Origin: Dimargaris cristalligena
Taxonomy: Eukaryota > Kickxellomycota > Dimargaritomycetes > Dimargaritales > Dimargaritaceae
Assembly: GCA_027576995.1 (NCBI GenBank)
Contig: JANBQC010000398.1
Location: forward strand, 2,142-26,502
Length of the DNA stretch: 24,361 bases
Reading direction: 5' to 3'
Position numbers and translations under genes: made by a program. This document shows, one piece after another, positions 1-10,599 of this stretch; within the stretch, counting starts at the first letter, position 1; each line of letters starts with the position of its first letter. Below the pieces are notes generated by a model. That model made no database searches and was not told where the DNA came from. It saw nothing but the letters and a program-made list of their open reading frames with translations.

Positions 1-886
1 GGGACCGGTGTTGATGCCTATTGAAAGCAAGGATAATGATGAGATATATATATATAATACATAGTCGGGAGTGAATATTGGTGTATAGTTGTAGCTTTTA
101 GCAGATAAATAGGCTACATATGGTTGTTGGAATCTGAACCATAGGGTAATCGCAGTCGGTCAGGAATATATTCTCCAACGGGGCTGACATGAGGCATATT
201 CGGACTAGGGTAGGTGTCTCGAAGGTGATCATTCTACTAATGGGCCGCACAGCATGAGACGCGATTTTGGCATCGACTCGGCGGGCCGTGTCTGTACAAT
301 GCGGTCGTCAATTACAGAAAGGGGGAATATACCTCATTGCTAGTGGACATGTCGGTGGAATTAAGTTCGCTTTGGCCGAATGCGTAAACAAGAAATCCCT
401 AAAATGAGGTGGTTATTATTGTGGCGATGCAACCGATGGGGAGAAGGAGAAAGGCTGTATAATAGTTGTGTGCTAAAGATTAGGTTGGAAGAAAACTACC
501 ATCAGCGTTTCAGATAGTTGGTGTGTTTTTGTGGGTGGGTGGTATTAGAATGGTTTCCATCATTTCGCATTAAATATTGGTATTCGCTATTACCCTAGTA
601 GCTACTATATGTATCAGAATAACCGGGTCTGTTTTGAAGGCGTAGATTTCTACCACAGATACGCCGCATAACTAACTAACTATACGTATTCCCTACTAAT
701 AGACTGACCTTATCCCTTAGTAAAATATAGCATTGGTAAATTTATAAACGGATTATAATAACAAAGTGGGTACCATGGTCATTAACCTGTTTACAGTAAA
801 ACCAAAATCTAGGACTCAAACATTGGAGATAAGGGGCAATGGCTCAAAAAAAAAAAAGAAAGGGCAGGAATTTAAGGTCATGGTGC
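1..886. other. intergenic, possible minus-strand exons
   Basis: AT-rich sequence downstream of the ChaC gene with no confident gene. On the minus strand there is a weak possible gene start: ATG at 350 opens MSTSNE, followed by a GTATAT donor after 333. An ACAG acceptor ends at 292, and an in-phase stretch 291-238 reads TRPAESMPKSRLMLCGPL before GTAGAA. The 41-bp intron this needs is far shorter than the sure introns here, and no family match was certain. A minus-strand acceptor-like CAATAG lies near position 18. An A-run is at 846-857. Confidence 0.3.
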
Positions 887-2587
887 TTAATACTCGACCT
901 GTTTAGCCTGCTCCGCCTTGATTTCGAGGACTCTCTTCTCCAGGGCAAATAAATGCGAGTCAAAGGCATCGGGGCTAATTGCTCTCAGGGCATGGCACAA
1001 GTTGAGAAGATAGTCGATGTTTGGTCCACTTGGGCCTAGATGTAGTATAGCGCGATTCAAACAAGAAATAGGAAACTTGAATTAATCGAGAAAGTAGATG
1101 ACTACCCCACAAAACGAACATAACCCGTAGCTCAGTCGACCTCTGGTGTCAATAATTTAAATACCCCCGCTAAATTAGCGGTGAGCAGAGATATCTAACC
1201 TACCTACGGACTTGACAATCTGATGGGAGATGGCATCTAAGGAAGCCGGCCCTAAGAATGCCTCATTGTCGGGGGTACCAATATACACCACAGCCTACCA
1301 CAGGAATCAATGGATTATAGTGCGGAAGATTGGTATAAAATAAAGTAAGGGTTAAAAGCAGCAGTAATTAATATATAAGTGTATGTTCAGGCATTACGCA
1401 AGAAGCAATGGGAGAATCCGAGGTTAGTCAGCACTTACATCTTCCACGACGGGGGTTTCGGAATCAGGATGATAAACGTGTACATGGTGGACCGAATAGC
1501 CGTTCTAGTAGAGGAATATTGGGCAACATAATATGTAATCCCAAGAAGGCCCAAATATGACATCCAAATAGATTAAGGGGTCGCGATTAAGATTATATTG
1601 ATTAGAGCTGAAAATCCACTGGTCTAGGGTAAATAACACACACACGAAGTTAAGTATCCTCTTTATCTTAGGAATTACCTTTTCCCGGTGGTCGAGGTGT
1701 TTGACAACTTCAGCCACTTTGGACTCTTGAACCTTGTAGGCCATTCCCCAGGCGATCGTTTCCATGTGCTAATGTATACATATATATATAGGGTAGAGTA
1801 ACAATTGTTTAAATAACAGAAAACGTGGTTAAACTCGGTGGTACCAGCATGAATAACCCATATCTCCCAATGTTCGATAAATACATTCGACAGATATGTG
1901 GCAAGGAAAGAGCTAGTATCAACTACGATCATAATTAAAGTAGTATATATTTACTAAATAAAATTAGCTATCGAATAACCTACGTTGTCCTCAAACTGGG
2001 CTAACTCCTCGGTTGGAATCAGGGTTACCACACGCCCTGGGTTTTCCTCAGTTCCCCGGTGGTCATGACTTCCCTAAACATTTGGGAGGAGGGTGGTCAT
2101 TAGAAACAATACCAAATAAGTTGATTAAGTACAAAGTAAAGAGGGGCGGGGTAGAGGGGGACTACAGAAACAATCCAAGCTATCATTTGGGACACTCCAC
2201 TATTCTAGCCCAAGACCTGTGCCGCACTGCACCTGATTATTCATTTATCTGGGCTAGGTAATACGGTGAATCCCACTTACCTGCCAAAACCGCCGGACGA
2301 AGCCTTTAATATAGCCGGGCCGACTAATCGAAAAGAGTGGTAAAATAACGTTTAATAGTAAAAAATTGAGCCATGCACCAAAGCAAGTGGCAAGTAGGGG
2401 TTAGACCAGTAAACACATATGGTATAGGCCAGGCCAGAGTACATTCATTCCCGGGAGGCCAATGCAGTCAAGCGAATATTAAGAAGGGACTAGTTGCTAC
2501 TGCGAACACCAAATCGGGAGCGCCTTACCTGGTTTCGATGGGAAAGTCGACTTTCCAAATGAGACTGCCGTAGCCAAAAACCCACAT
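887..2587 (-). CDS. ChaC-type gamma-glutamylcyclotransferase, 7 exons
   Basis: Cytosolic enzyme that by family cleaves glutathione to 5-oxoproline and Cys-Gly. I rebuilt seven exons from GT-AG sites with matching phases: 2529-2587, 2281-2323, 1984-2073, 1679-1768, 1439-1504, 1204-1294 and 887-1035, giving 195 aa, the usual size of the ChaC2/Gcg1 group. Motifs in order: the N-terminal substrate loop FGYGSLIW (residues 4-11), [16 protein letters not shown] (21-36), DHRGT and GRVVTL (38-52), WGMAY (71-75), LDHREKNGY with the expected catalytic Glu93, VYIGTPDN (119-126), and [10 protein letters not shown] near the C terminus. The start is the ATG directly before WVFGYGSL, as in homologues. Donors are GTAAGG, GTAAGT, GTAGGT, GTAATT, GTAAGT and GTAGGT in exon order. 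It is co-oriented with SPT2, whose stop lies 767 bp upstream. Exon coordinates are my reading, not aligned to transcripts. Confidence 0.93.
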
Positions 2588-3354
2588 GAGTAAAGCGTTA
2601 GTTGAGCAATGAAGGGGGGGTCAAATAAAGAGAGGGGGGTGGACTATAGAGTGAAAGTAAATAAGCTAGGAAGCCCAATGGGAAGTCGCTGGGGTCAATA
2701 AATAAGAAGCATTAGGCAGAACAAACTCTCGGAGGTTGCATGGAGTATGTCATGCCTATGGGATGTCTAACAGTATGAAACCAAGGAATGCCTCCCGCGC
2801 ATAAGGGAAGAAGGTGTTTGTCGTATCCACCCCAATTATACACATTAATAAGCAGACCTATTAATGAGGCAATCGGTGACGGGGGTTGGCTTTATTTGCA
2901 TCAAAATGAAAGGAAAATCGGTATAAAGTACATTTCATATATAAGCCCAAAGTAAAAAGGACTTGGCGTTTAATAATATCAAGAAATAAAATAAAATAAA
3001 ACCAAATAGGGGCCCATCTATAGGCAAAAAGCGGAACATACACTAATCAAAGAGGAATGTAAAAGACCGTTGGTGATATCACCGCACACGTTAGTACAAA
3101 AACGGCGGCTAAGCATGCTGAGCAGAAATCTTAAAGGTGGTGGTGGTCGGGCAAATCTAAAAATTGGGCCAATATCCCCCAATTAATAATAAGCGCACTA
3201 TAGAAAAAAAAACTCAAAAAAGGAGATCAATAAAACTCAGGAGCAATATTAAGTATTATGCCCAATTGACAACAGAGGCACACTCTCCCCCCTCCTACAT
3301 ATCCAGACAAACCATGAATTCAGAGGAGGGTAGCGGTCCAGCTCGCGGAGAATT
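2588..3354. other. intergenic between ChaC gene and SPT2
   Basis: This stretch is downstream of the SPT2 stop and upstream of the ChaC start, both on the minus strand. It must hold the SPT2 3' end and the ChaC promoter. I see no further gene. It has purine-rich and A-rich runs, including repeated AAAATAAAATAAAA near 2988-3001, and no clear TATA box close to the ChaC start. Confidence 0.6.
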
Positions 3355-5529
3355 TTATGCATCCCGTTGAGACGTTTTGCGCCGGCGTTTAGCCTCGGTT
3401 TGCAACCGCTCCCGCTCCTCTTCCTCCTGATCTTCCTGGCGAGCGAGTCGGGCACTTCGGGCCTCCTCCAGGCGCACCGACCGGGCATCAGCCTCCATAT
3501 TATCGATATCGTCGTCATCCGGGTAATTCTGGTAACGACTACGATCGTAACCGAAAACATCCTTGAGGACGCTGCCGACATCATTACCCTCGTCCTCGTC
3601 GTCCACGATGAAGCTATCGAGATCACTCTCGTACTCTTCCTCATCATCCCGGTAGGCGTGGGCGGGACCAACCTCCCCCCGGCCCTGGGGACGCCGCTGG
3701 CCGGGATAGGAAAGGCGCGGTGGGGGCGCCCGACTAGGCGCGGGACGGGCACTGGTAGGGGGGCGTTTACCCCCGTACTGGGCCGGAGCGCGGGAAACGG
3801 CCGAACTTGGGGGTTTCTTTTGGGACACGGTGGGCCGAGGCCGAGCCGTGGTGGCGGCACGGGATAATGCAACGGGTGAGTGAGGGGGTCGCCGCGATGA
3901 TGGCTGGTCGGGGTAGGGCCGTTTGACACCATTGGTGCCTGACCGTGGGCGATCCCAGTCATCGGCATCGGCCCGGTAGCTCCGGGAAGCGGCTGTAGCG
4001 GTCGGAGGTCGCTTCTGGGGCACGGTTTTAGAGGCCACCGAGGAACCGGAGGAAGGGGGTTTCTTACCGGCGTACTTGGCATGGGGGCGGGGGAGGGTAG
4101 CACCAATGGCCGAGGGTGGAGCATCGCGGAGGGGAGCGGGTCGGCGCTGGATCGGAGAGGGAGTGGGGCGGCGCTGGATCGGAGAGGGAGTGGGGCGGCA
4201 ATTGGGTGGGGGTGAGAGGGGCCGGTCAGGGGCGGCGGCGGTGCGACGGCGCTTTAGGTCCGACTGGACCTCCTCAATGGACCGCCGGTCGCGCTTAGCC
4301 TTACTCAGGGGAATCAAATCGGTGGGCATGGTTCGCGCGGGAGGGGCCATCCGGGCCAGGGGGCGACCAGGGGCGGTTGAATATGATGACGGGACAGTAG
4401 CTGAGGCAACGGGACGGGTCGAGGCGGGGAGGGTGGACCGCCGAGCATCCACTGGGGCTGGGCGGGGCCGTTGGCTAGATACTTTAGGCGGCATAAATAA
4501 GTTGGATTTTCTCGCTGAAGACGCGGGTTCCCCGGGGCGGGTTGGTTTACTCAAGGATCCATTGCTAAGTTTGGGCTGGGTGAATATAATAGAAATATCA
4601 ACAAATGGAAAGGATTAGAATATGAATGATGGAGGAGGGGGGTAATCATCACCAGGCTGGGAAAACTTGGAACTATGAATAGTTTTAGCCAACCGGTGGA
4701 GTCCAACTTATGATGGCCCCCCGATCGCTGTACAGTGTTGCAATGACGGGTGGGAGGGGAGGGATGGGATTCGAAATTACCTTATCACGAATGGGTATCG
4801 GGGCATGCGCCGGTTTGCGTTGGGCAGCTGGGCCAAGCTTGTCCGAGGCGTGCTTCAAAAGTTCGCTGTAGGACATTTTAACTGCAGCGGTGTTTCGGGC
4901 CAGTGACTCAGCGGCAGGTCGGCGCGCCGGAACCAGATTGGATGGAGCAGGTGAAGAAGTGGACGACGCTCCCGGTCGACGAGCGGCTGAAGAGGCAGGT
5001 ATCCGGGGTTCGGTCGAACCATTCCGGGGAGCGGCCCGAGACGAAGGGGCCGCTCGCTCTCTTTGGGACGCTGAGGCAGCACTCGGTTTGGGCTTGGGTC
5101 GGGGGGCATTTCGGATTTGTTGGAATTCGCGGGTGGCTTCTTCAGCAATGCGAGTAGCTTCCGCAAGGTCGGGAAGTGGTCGAGAGCGATTGGGGAGGCC
5201 ACGAGGAGTACCAGTTGGTGGGACACGCTGGGTAGGCGGAGCGGGCCGTTTCGACCGCTGCTGTATATTCGATTGCACCCGATTGGTGTGCTCGTCGGCC
5301 AGACGCATCAATTTGGCAAACTAGGGCAGGGAAAAGACCAACATGGGAATGGCAAGGAGCGTGAAGGGGGATTAGAAGCTAAACGGGGGGGAATAAGGGT
5401 TGCACAGACCTTGTCCTGTGGGAGTCTATTCAAATTGGGCCGAAATAGTTGGACGGGGGCACAGAGGAATGCTAACATGGGGCACAATAGGGTCAACTCC
5501 AACGGTTAAAGAGTACCTACATCAGACAT
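3355..5529 (-). CDS. SPT2: SPT2-like chromatin protein (histone chaperone), 3 exons
   Basis: Nuclear protein of the SPT2 family, which binds histone H3-H4 and acts in transcription elongation and chromatin maintenance. The C-terminal SPT2 domain is clear: acidic DDEEEY from about residue 493, DSFIVDDEDE, then FGYDRSRY (about 524-531), an acidic DDDD run, and the basic/acidic helix EEARSARLARQE. The N terminus FAKLMRLADEH fits the short conserved start of the family. Exons are 5521-5529 (ATG TCT GAT), 4781-5320 and 3355-4575, all phase 0, with introns of 200 and 205 bp. The result is 589 aa. The middle is Pro/Arg/Ser-rich and probably disordered. The GC-rich coding sequence stands out from its AT-rich surroundings and produces long antisense ORFs. 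The tiny first exon rests on a good GTAGGT donor and on the resulting N terminus. Confidence 0.88.
4144..4197. repeat. 27-bp tandem duplication inside SPT2 exon 3
   Basis: Two perfect adjacent copies of a 27-bp unit, 4144-4170 and 4171-4197. On the coding (minus) strand they encode PTPSPIQRR twice in the disordered linker. The identity at third codon positions points to a recent duplication. Confidence 0.95.
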
Positions 5530-6135
5530 GTTCGAAATCAAAAAAACGCTGGAGGGAGGGGTGAGTGTAACTGGAAAGAAGAGGTGATCAAGTCGGAGTG
5601 TAAAAAACACGAGTGGGGATCATGGGTATACGGACAGCCCTTTGGAATGGCACCCAGGTGCCTGAGGTCGGGGAGGTAAAGGAGACGGACGTGATACTAT
5701 AAAGCCTTGGTGGAATTGAGGGCGTAAAGTATGGGTGGGTGTATGAATGTATAACAAAGAGAACTGAGCAAACTACAGTTTTATCACTCTATAATTAGAG
5801 ACGTGGGAGATGGTTAATTAGAGAGGGGAAATCCTCCTGCTACACTGGAAGTCCGTCTAAATGCTGAGGCTGGTTCAATGGCTGAGATACATGTGGGGGT
5901 TTTAAGGTGGAAATGAAGACGAAATGGTTGGCAATGCGCTGGAATAAAGGCAAAGAGGCGGAAAACGAATAATATAGAGTGGAATGGGAGAAGAGAAAAA
6001 GAGAGAGAAGGGTCTGGGTAGTGTATGTACAACGGGGACAAAACCGAAGGTACAGTGGCTCTGTAGGTAAGCGAAGCGTGTGCAATAGAGAAGGCCTTCT
6101 TCTTTTACCTGCATACACTCCAAGCCGCTACTATC

Positions 6136-6213
6136 TATAATAGTAGTAGTAGTAGTAGTAGTAGTAGTAGCAGTGATATCCCGTGATGTTACTACTACTA
6201 CTACTACTATAAT
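6136..6213. repeat. inverted trinucleotide microsatellite, hairpin
   Basis: A (TAG)10 tract at 6141-6170 is followed, after a 19-base spacer, by the complementary run of ACT/TAC units at 6190-6208. Flanking TATAATAG and CTATAATC extend the symmetry. The whole can fold into a hairpin or cruciform with a stem of about 20 bp or more. Confidence 0.9.
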
Positions 6214-6462
6214 CTAGGACGGATGGGTTCGGCAAATTGGCTCGCTCCTCCGTGGCTCCTTTAATGCGCAACATGCGACCAACTGGCGCCAATCACCGGG
6301 ATGCTCGATCGGATTAACCCCAAGCATTGCTATCTAAGGGGCTGAACTATATCGGTCTACCGTGATCCTAAACAGACGCTCGATAAGTTGGGAAGAGTTC
6401 GTGGAGTCGGTCGTGTAGTTTGTTGTTAGTTGAGCGTCGAACGCAGCCTCGAGCCAGACCAT
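6214..6462 (-). other. 83-codon frame with one in-frame TAG
   Basis: From ATG 6462 to the TAG at 6214-6216, one minus-strand frame is open except for a TAG at 6334-6336. It begins MVWLEAAFDAQLTTNY and, after the stop, continues IAMLGVNPIEHPGDWR. No family was recognised. A frame of this size with one stop can arise by chance at this base composition, so I do not call a gene. Confidence 0.12.
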
Positions 6463-6847
6463 CAGTAAAATGATATTTTCATTTTATTTTTAAAAAACTA
6501 TTTAACTCCCCCTCCCCTCGAATCGCCCTGGAGTGGTAGTGGTACATCACCAATTGACAGCAATTCAGCGTGACAATCCTCGGCCAAGGACAATGAATGG
6601 CATCAGCCGCCACTGTCCAACGAGAGGCTTTGCAGGGCCATTGATTGCGATTATTTATGGATATTGGTTTAGGGGGGGTCAAGAAAATACGACAGCCCCA
6701 CGCAAGGGTCTGCCATTGGTCTCCCGTATGGATAGAGATGTACAGCATTCAACAGTGCGGGGGAATGTGAGTTGTGGCAGGCCCCTTTTTCCCGCCGACT
6801 GACTTTAGCCAACACGAGACATGGCGGAATCCACCACGCACTTAATT

Positions 6848-6888
6848 ACTTTATTAATTGTCCTATCATTCCCAACAATTAATAAAGT
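6848..6888. repeat. perfect 14-bp inverted repeat, 13-base loop
   Basis: ACTTTATTAATTGT at 6848-6861 pairs perfectly with ACAATTAATAAAGT at 6875-6888 around the loop 6862-6874. With one slipped base the stem extends a few more AT pairs outward. It could be a small palindromic element or a hairpin in a 5' leader; no function is shown. Confidence 0.85.
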
Positions 6889-7672
6889 ATTAGATATCCG
6901 TAATGCCCCCTGGCCGTGTGTGCATACTGTTTTCCTCCCCTCGGGTGTAGAAAACACCGTGACGGCTGCCTGGGCGAGGTAGTAGTGGCCTTGTCATTTC
7001 CATGCAAAACAATACCCATTCCATTTATTTATTTATATTTACGTGTTTACTTGGGGAGGGTATTATATTATATTATATACTAATCTGCCCATGTGTGGCC
7101 CATTTATTGGTTTGTAAATGGAGGCGGAGGAGGAGGGAAGGGATATTGCCGATTTATGTGCACTATACTACTTAGTATGGTTTATCTTCCATCGGCCCCA
7201 TCCGATTATTGGGGGAGGGGAGTGGCACGTGATGGCGATAGGGAGTTAGTTGGGCTGTTTTCCTTAGCCCGGCGGTACAGTCATTGGGGGAATTGCTTCA
7301 TAGTACCGGGATGGTTATTAGCAGTTCGACTGGCTAGAGCACCTCCTTATTTGTCCCCTTCAGGGGGGCATATTTCCGACTTTCAATTAACCGCGATATG
7401 ATGCCGCCCAATGGCCAAGGAGTATCCCCATATCGTGGTACCTGTGCAACGGGGGGAGTTAACCACTCTCCCTTTGGGACACGGCCAACTAAGTTGAGCT
7501 GAGCCATACACCACCCGCTGTAGTATATAAAATATGGTCACTATTCGCTGGCGGTTCCGATGAATTCCGTGCACCACCAGGAAAGGCAGTGGCGGCAAAT
7601 TGGAACGCGGGAATCTGCTCCCACTCTCACTCTCTCTGTCTGATCCGCTGGCTGTTCCTCTTTCTACATACA

Positions 7673-7686
7673 GTGTGTGTGTGTGT
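7673..7686. repeat. (GT)7 microsatellite
   Basis: Seven GT units upstream of the carrier gene, followed by an imperfect GTGGTGGTGTGGGGTGT tail. Confidence 0.9.
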
Positions 7687-7922
7687 GGTGGTGTGGGGTG
7701 TACCTGAAGCGGTTCAGTAATAGTAGTGGGTTTAGTAGGAAGGGGGGATCCACCAGTCAGCGGCCACACCACGCATGGGGGAACTCAGTTAGTTGGACCA
7801 GAGGGTTAGAAGAAACGCCCCATCCGCTCTTCACCACTGGCTGAAAATTTTTTCAGTGGATGGGGTGGTATATAGTAGTGGCAGCGCATTATTATCAACT
7901 GCCTTTTTTCCCCAGTATCTCT

Positions 7923-7942
7923 CTATCTATCTATCTATCTAT
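7923..7942. repeat. (CTAT)5 microsatellite
   Basis: Five CTAT units about 235 bp upstream of the carrier start codon, in a pyrimidine-rich stretch. Confidence 0.9.
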
Positions 7943-8175
7943 CCACTAGTAGACTGGGTGGGTGTATGCGCTCCCCAACCCAATCGTGCCCCAACAATAC
8001 CCTACAGAATGAAGGAGTGTATATGCGCGCCCCTCCCCATCCTTTTTTTCAGCCCGTGGTATATTAGACCACCGGGTCCTCCCACCATCCCTCGCTTGTC
8101 TCTTTTCTTTTGTTCCTCGGTTGGTTTTCTCTTCCTTTAGGTTTTATTTCTCCCGCCTTAGACTCCCTTTTCATC

Positions 8176-9108
8176 ATGTCTGCCAACACCAAGTCTTCCG
8201 CCACTTCCGACGCCGTCGTGTCCTTCGCTAAGGATCTGGCCGCTGGTGGTATCTCCGCCGGTGTGTCCAAGACCGTCGTTGCCCCCATTGAGCGTGTCAA
8301 GCTTCTGCTCCAGGTCCAGGCCTCTTCCACCCAGATCGCCAAGGACAAGCAGTACAAGGGTATCATGGATGCCTTCCGTCGTATCCCCGCCGAGCAGGGC
8401 ATCGGTTCCCTGTGGCGCGGTAACTTGTCCAACGTGATCCGTTACTTCCCCACCCAGGCCCTCAACTTCGCCTTTAAGGACAAGTACAAGGCCATCTTCC
8501 AGCGTTACGACTCCAAGACCGACTTCTGGAAGTTCTTCGCCGGTAACCTGGCCTCCGGTGGTGCCGCTGGTGCCACTTCCCTCATGTTCGTCTACCCCCT
8601 CGATTTCGCCCGTACCCGTATGGCCGTCGATATCGGTTCCGGCGCCAACCGTCAGTTCACCGGTCTCGGCCACTGCATCTCCACCATCTACAAGGCCGAC
8701 GGTCTGAAGGGTCTCTACCAGGGCTTCGGCGTGTCCGTCGCCGGTATCATCGTCTACCGTGCCGCCTACTTTGGTGGTTTCGATACCGCCAAGAGCATGC
8801 TCTTCCCCGACAAGTCCAAGAAGCCCGCCATCTGGCAGTCTTGGTTGGTCGCCCAGACCGTTACCGTTATTGCCGGTATGATCTCCTACCCCATGGACAC
8901 TGTCCGTCGTCGCATGATGATGCAGGCTGGCCGTTCCGAGATCCTGTACACTTCCGCCGTCGACTGCTTCGTCAAGCTGCTCAAGGCTGAGGGCCCCAAG
9001 GCCTTCTTCCACGGTGGTTTCTCCAACATCATCCGTGGTACCGGTGGTGCCCTCGTCCTGGTTCTCTACGACGAAATCCAGGCCGTCCTCGGAATCACCA
9101 AGAACTAA
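8176..9108 (+). CDS. AAC: mitochondrial ADP/ATP carrier
   Basis: Inner mitochondrial membrane antiporter that exchanges cytosolic ADP for matrix ATP. It is 310 aa and intronless, the normal family length. The three mitochondrial carrier repeats carry the signatures PIERVK (37-42), PLDFAR (141-146) and PMDTVR (239-244). The last runs into RRRMMM (244-249), which is diagnostic for ADP/ATP carriers. Six membrane helices are expected. I chose the ATG at 8176 (MSANTKSS) over the open frame upstream because it begins where fungal homologues begin and follows a pyrimidine-rich leader. Codon use is extreme, almost all GCC, GTC, TCC, AAG, GGT and CGT, which indicates very high expression and distinguishes it from its neighbours. 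The bias also leaves the opposite strand free of stops for about 960 bases. Confidence 0.98.
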   Translation: MSANTKSSATSDAVVSFAKDLAAGGISAGVSKTVVAPIERVKLLLQVQASSTQIAKDKQYKGIMDAFRRIPAEQGIGSLWRGNLSNVIRYFPTQALNFAFKDKYKAIFQRYDSKTDFWKFFAGNLASGGAAGATSLMFVYPLDFARTRMAVDIGSGANRQFTGLGHCISTIYKADGLKGLYQGFGVSVAGIIVYRAAYFGGFDTAKSMLFPDKSKKPAIWQSWLVAQTVTVIAGMISYPMDTVRRRMMMQAGRSEILYTSAVDCFVKLLKAEGPKAFFHGGFSNIIRGTGGALVLVLYDEIQAVLGITKN

Positions 9109-10599
9109 TTTCCTCACTCTTTGGGATTATTATTAAGTCCAGGGCTCCAAAACGCCGCGGGTTGCCTGAAGTGGTGGAATGGTAACTATCTTAGTTTAGC
9201 TGTGAGAGGGGCTATATACATAGCATGGGTGGGCTAGTTTGCTCATAAAATCATGCCTTCTTACTCTCACTCTCACTACTCCTTTTGTATTTATCATTCC
9301 TTCGTTAATGACAATTCGCTTTATTTATGATGAGCACCCTTTTCTCATGACCAACCCTGTTCCCCCTCCTCTTCATACCCTTTATTATTTAAAAATGAGC
9401 TTATCTTGTGTTGTGCGTTAACTCGCCAAGTTGGATTGGTGCCAGTCTGCTGTGAGTAAATAAAACCTTTTCTCTCCCCACTAATCTTGTAATATGGAAA
9501 ATTTAATCCCAAAGTTGGTTTTGCTAAATTGTGTGTGTGTGTGTGTGTGTGTGGCAATGCTGCCCTGAGAGTTATTTACTGGAGGCCGTGTTTCTGTGGG
9601 GAATGGTTGTTGAAATGGCGTAATCTGGTTGATCCTAATTATAAATCCCCTACTTACTACTACTCTGCTCTATTTATTTACTCATCTATTGTACATTATC
9701 CAATGAAAATGACCCCAGCCCGGAATCGATCACGTGTTCTCTACTTTCGAAATTGTCTCTCCTGAGGAGTGATGGTGCCAGATGGTTACAGTAATTAGTG
9801 AGGAAGTAGTGGTTGTTTCTTTATCTCTTACTAAACTAACACCTTCTTTGGCGACAGGTTGGTTCAGCCCCCTTCGGAAAATACCGGGTTGCCCCCATTC
9901 GTCATGGACGATTATCCCACATGTGGCTGTTCTATGACTAGTCAATATTTACTGATTTATTGGTCGTTTAGCCTCTTTTGAAACTGGGCTGGCCTTTCCA
10001 TATTCCACGGGTTGGCGACCGTTTCTGGCAAGACTTGTTTTATACCTTTGGGCTAGTTTATATTCATCCGCTTTCGACCCGGGGGTTTTAAAGTAATTAA
10101 ATTAACTGTGGCAGACTGTGTGGTGCCCCATACAAATCTCAAAAAGGGAAGCTTGAATAAGGGGGGAAGAAGAGACGCTAAACCATAACTTCCCCTCTTG
10201 ATAGGTCATAGACACCACCAATCAACTAAAGGAGTCACCATCTCGCTATGCTCGGTTGTATTATATTATCCATTCAGTGTGGAGGAGGAGAGCATTGGCC
10301 GTGTATGATTAATTCAGAGAAGGAGGTGGTGTTCTTTTGAAATACCGCCTCTACTATATTGCACTCCCTCGCAAGGACCCTCCTTCCTTACCTACTCTCT
10401 TTTAGCCTGTCCCTCTACCACCCATTTTTACGGACAGTTTTTTTAATATCTATAATTCGTTGCCCTGTTTCCTGTGCCGCTTAACTTATTTCCAGTTTGG
10501 CAGCCGCGCCCTAGTCAGTTAGTCTTCCCCTTGGGCCATTCGCCAGTGCTAAACCATCTATCTATACCCCCTCACTCACCTAGTCTCTTTCGCTTCCAC
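9109..10599. other. intergenic, carrier 3' region and Nudix promoter
   Basis: No gene seen. AATAAA lies at about 9459-9464 (inside AAATAAAA), some 350 bp after the carrier stop, and could be its polyadenylation signal. (GT)11 is at 9531-9552. A CCAAT box (9700-9704) and a CACGTG E-box (9731-9736) lie 27 bp apart, about 870 bp before the Nudix start. A T-run with AATATCTATA is near 10439-10455. Confidence 0.6.
9531..9552. repeat. (GT)11 microsatellite
   Basis: Eleven perfect GT units in the carrier 3' flank. Confidence 0.95.

Larger units (their letters stand above)
5530..8175. other. 2.6-kb divergent intergenic region SPT2 / ADP-ATP carrier
   Basis: This region holds the promoters of two divergent genes. 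I see no convincing gene in it. It contains the repeats listed separately, a tract TATTATATTATATTATATAC near 7061-7080, and a TATATAG motif near 7870 about 300 bp before the carrier start. The final ~130 bp before that start are strongly pyrimidine-rich (about 8040-8175), as in leaders of highly expressed fungal genes. Several ORFs of 60-130 codons on both strands show no motif and overlap one another. Confidence 0.6.

Noticed and set aside
3249..4124. 291-codon minus-strand ORF inside SPT2 exon 3
   Set aside because: Alternative frame of the same exon; the SPT2-domain frame is the conserved one.
4855..5226. 123-codon minus-strand ORF within SPT2 exon 2
   Set aside because: Off-frame reading of the same exon; it loses the conserved N terminus.
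3367..5509. Plus-strand ORFs opposite SPT2 (about 3367-3867, 4076-4618, 4890-5324, 5117-5509)
   Set aside because: Antisense shadows of the GC-rich SPT2 exons, with no motifs.
5814..6123. Three overlapping minus-strand ORFs of 73-92 codons
   Set aside because: Low-complexity Phe/Leu/Ser translations of a pyrimidine-rich tract, with no motif or splice context.
6141..6208. CRISPR-like repeat array
   Set aside because: Simple trinucleotide microsatellites without spacers, in a eukaryotic genome.
7093..7401. 102-codon plus-strand ORF
   Set aside because: Includes a glycine run from GGA/GGC repeats and no recognisable domain; the length is expected by chance.
8110..8175. Upstream extension of the carrier ORF by 22 codons
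   Set aside because: Pyrimidine-rich leader, not conserved in the family; the ATG at 8176 matches the usual start.
8158..9117. 319-codon minus-strand ORF opposite the ADP/ATP carrier
   Set aside because: Composition is dominated by Gly, Asp, Val, Leu and Glu from reading the biased codons backwards; it is a shadow of the carrier gene.
10474..10599. Extension of the Nudix frame upstream to a GTG at 10474
   Set aside because: No ATG in this part; the ATG at 10600 begins a presequence-like N termin­us that makes sense on its own.
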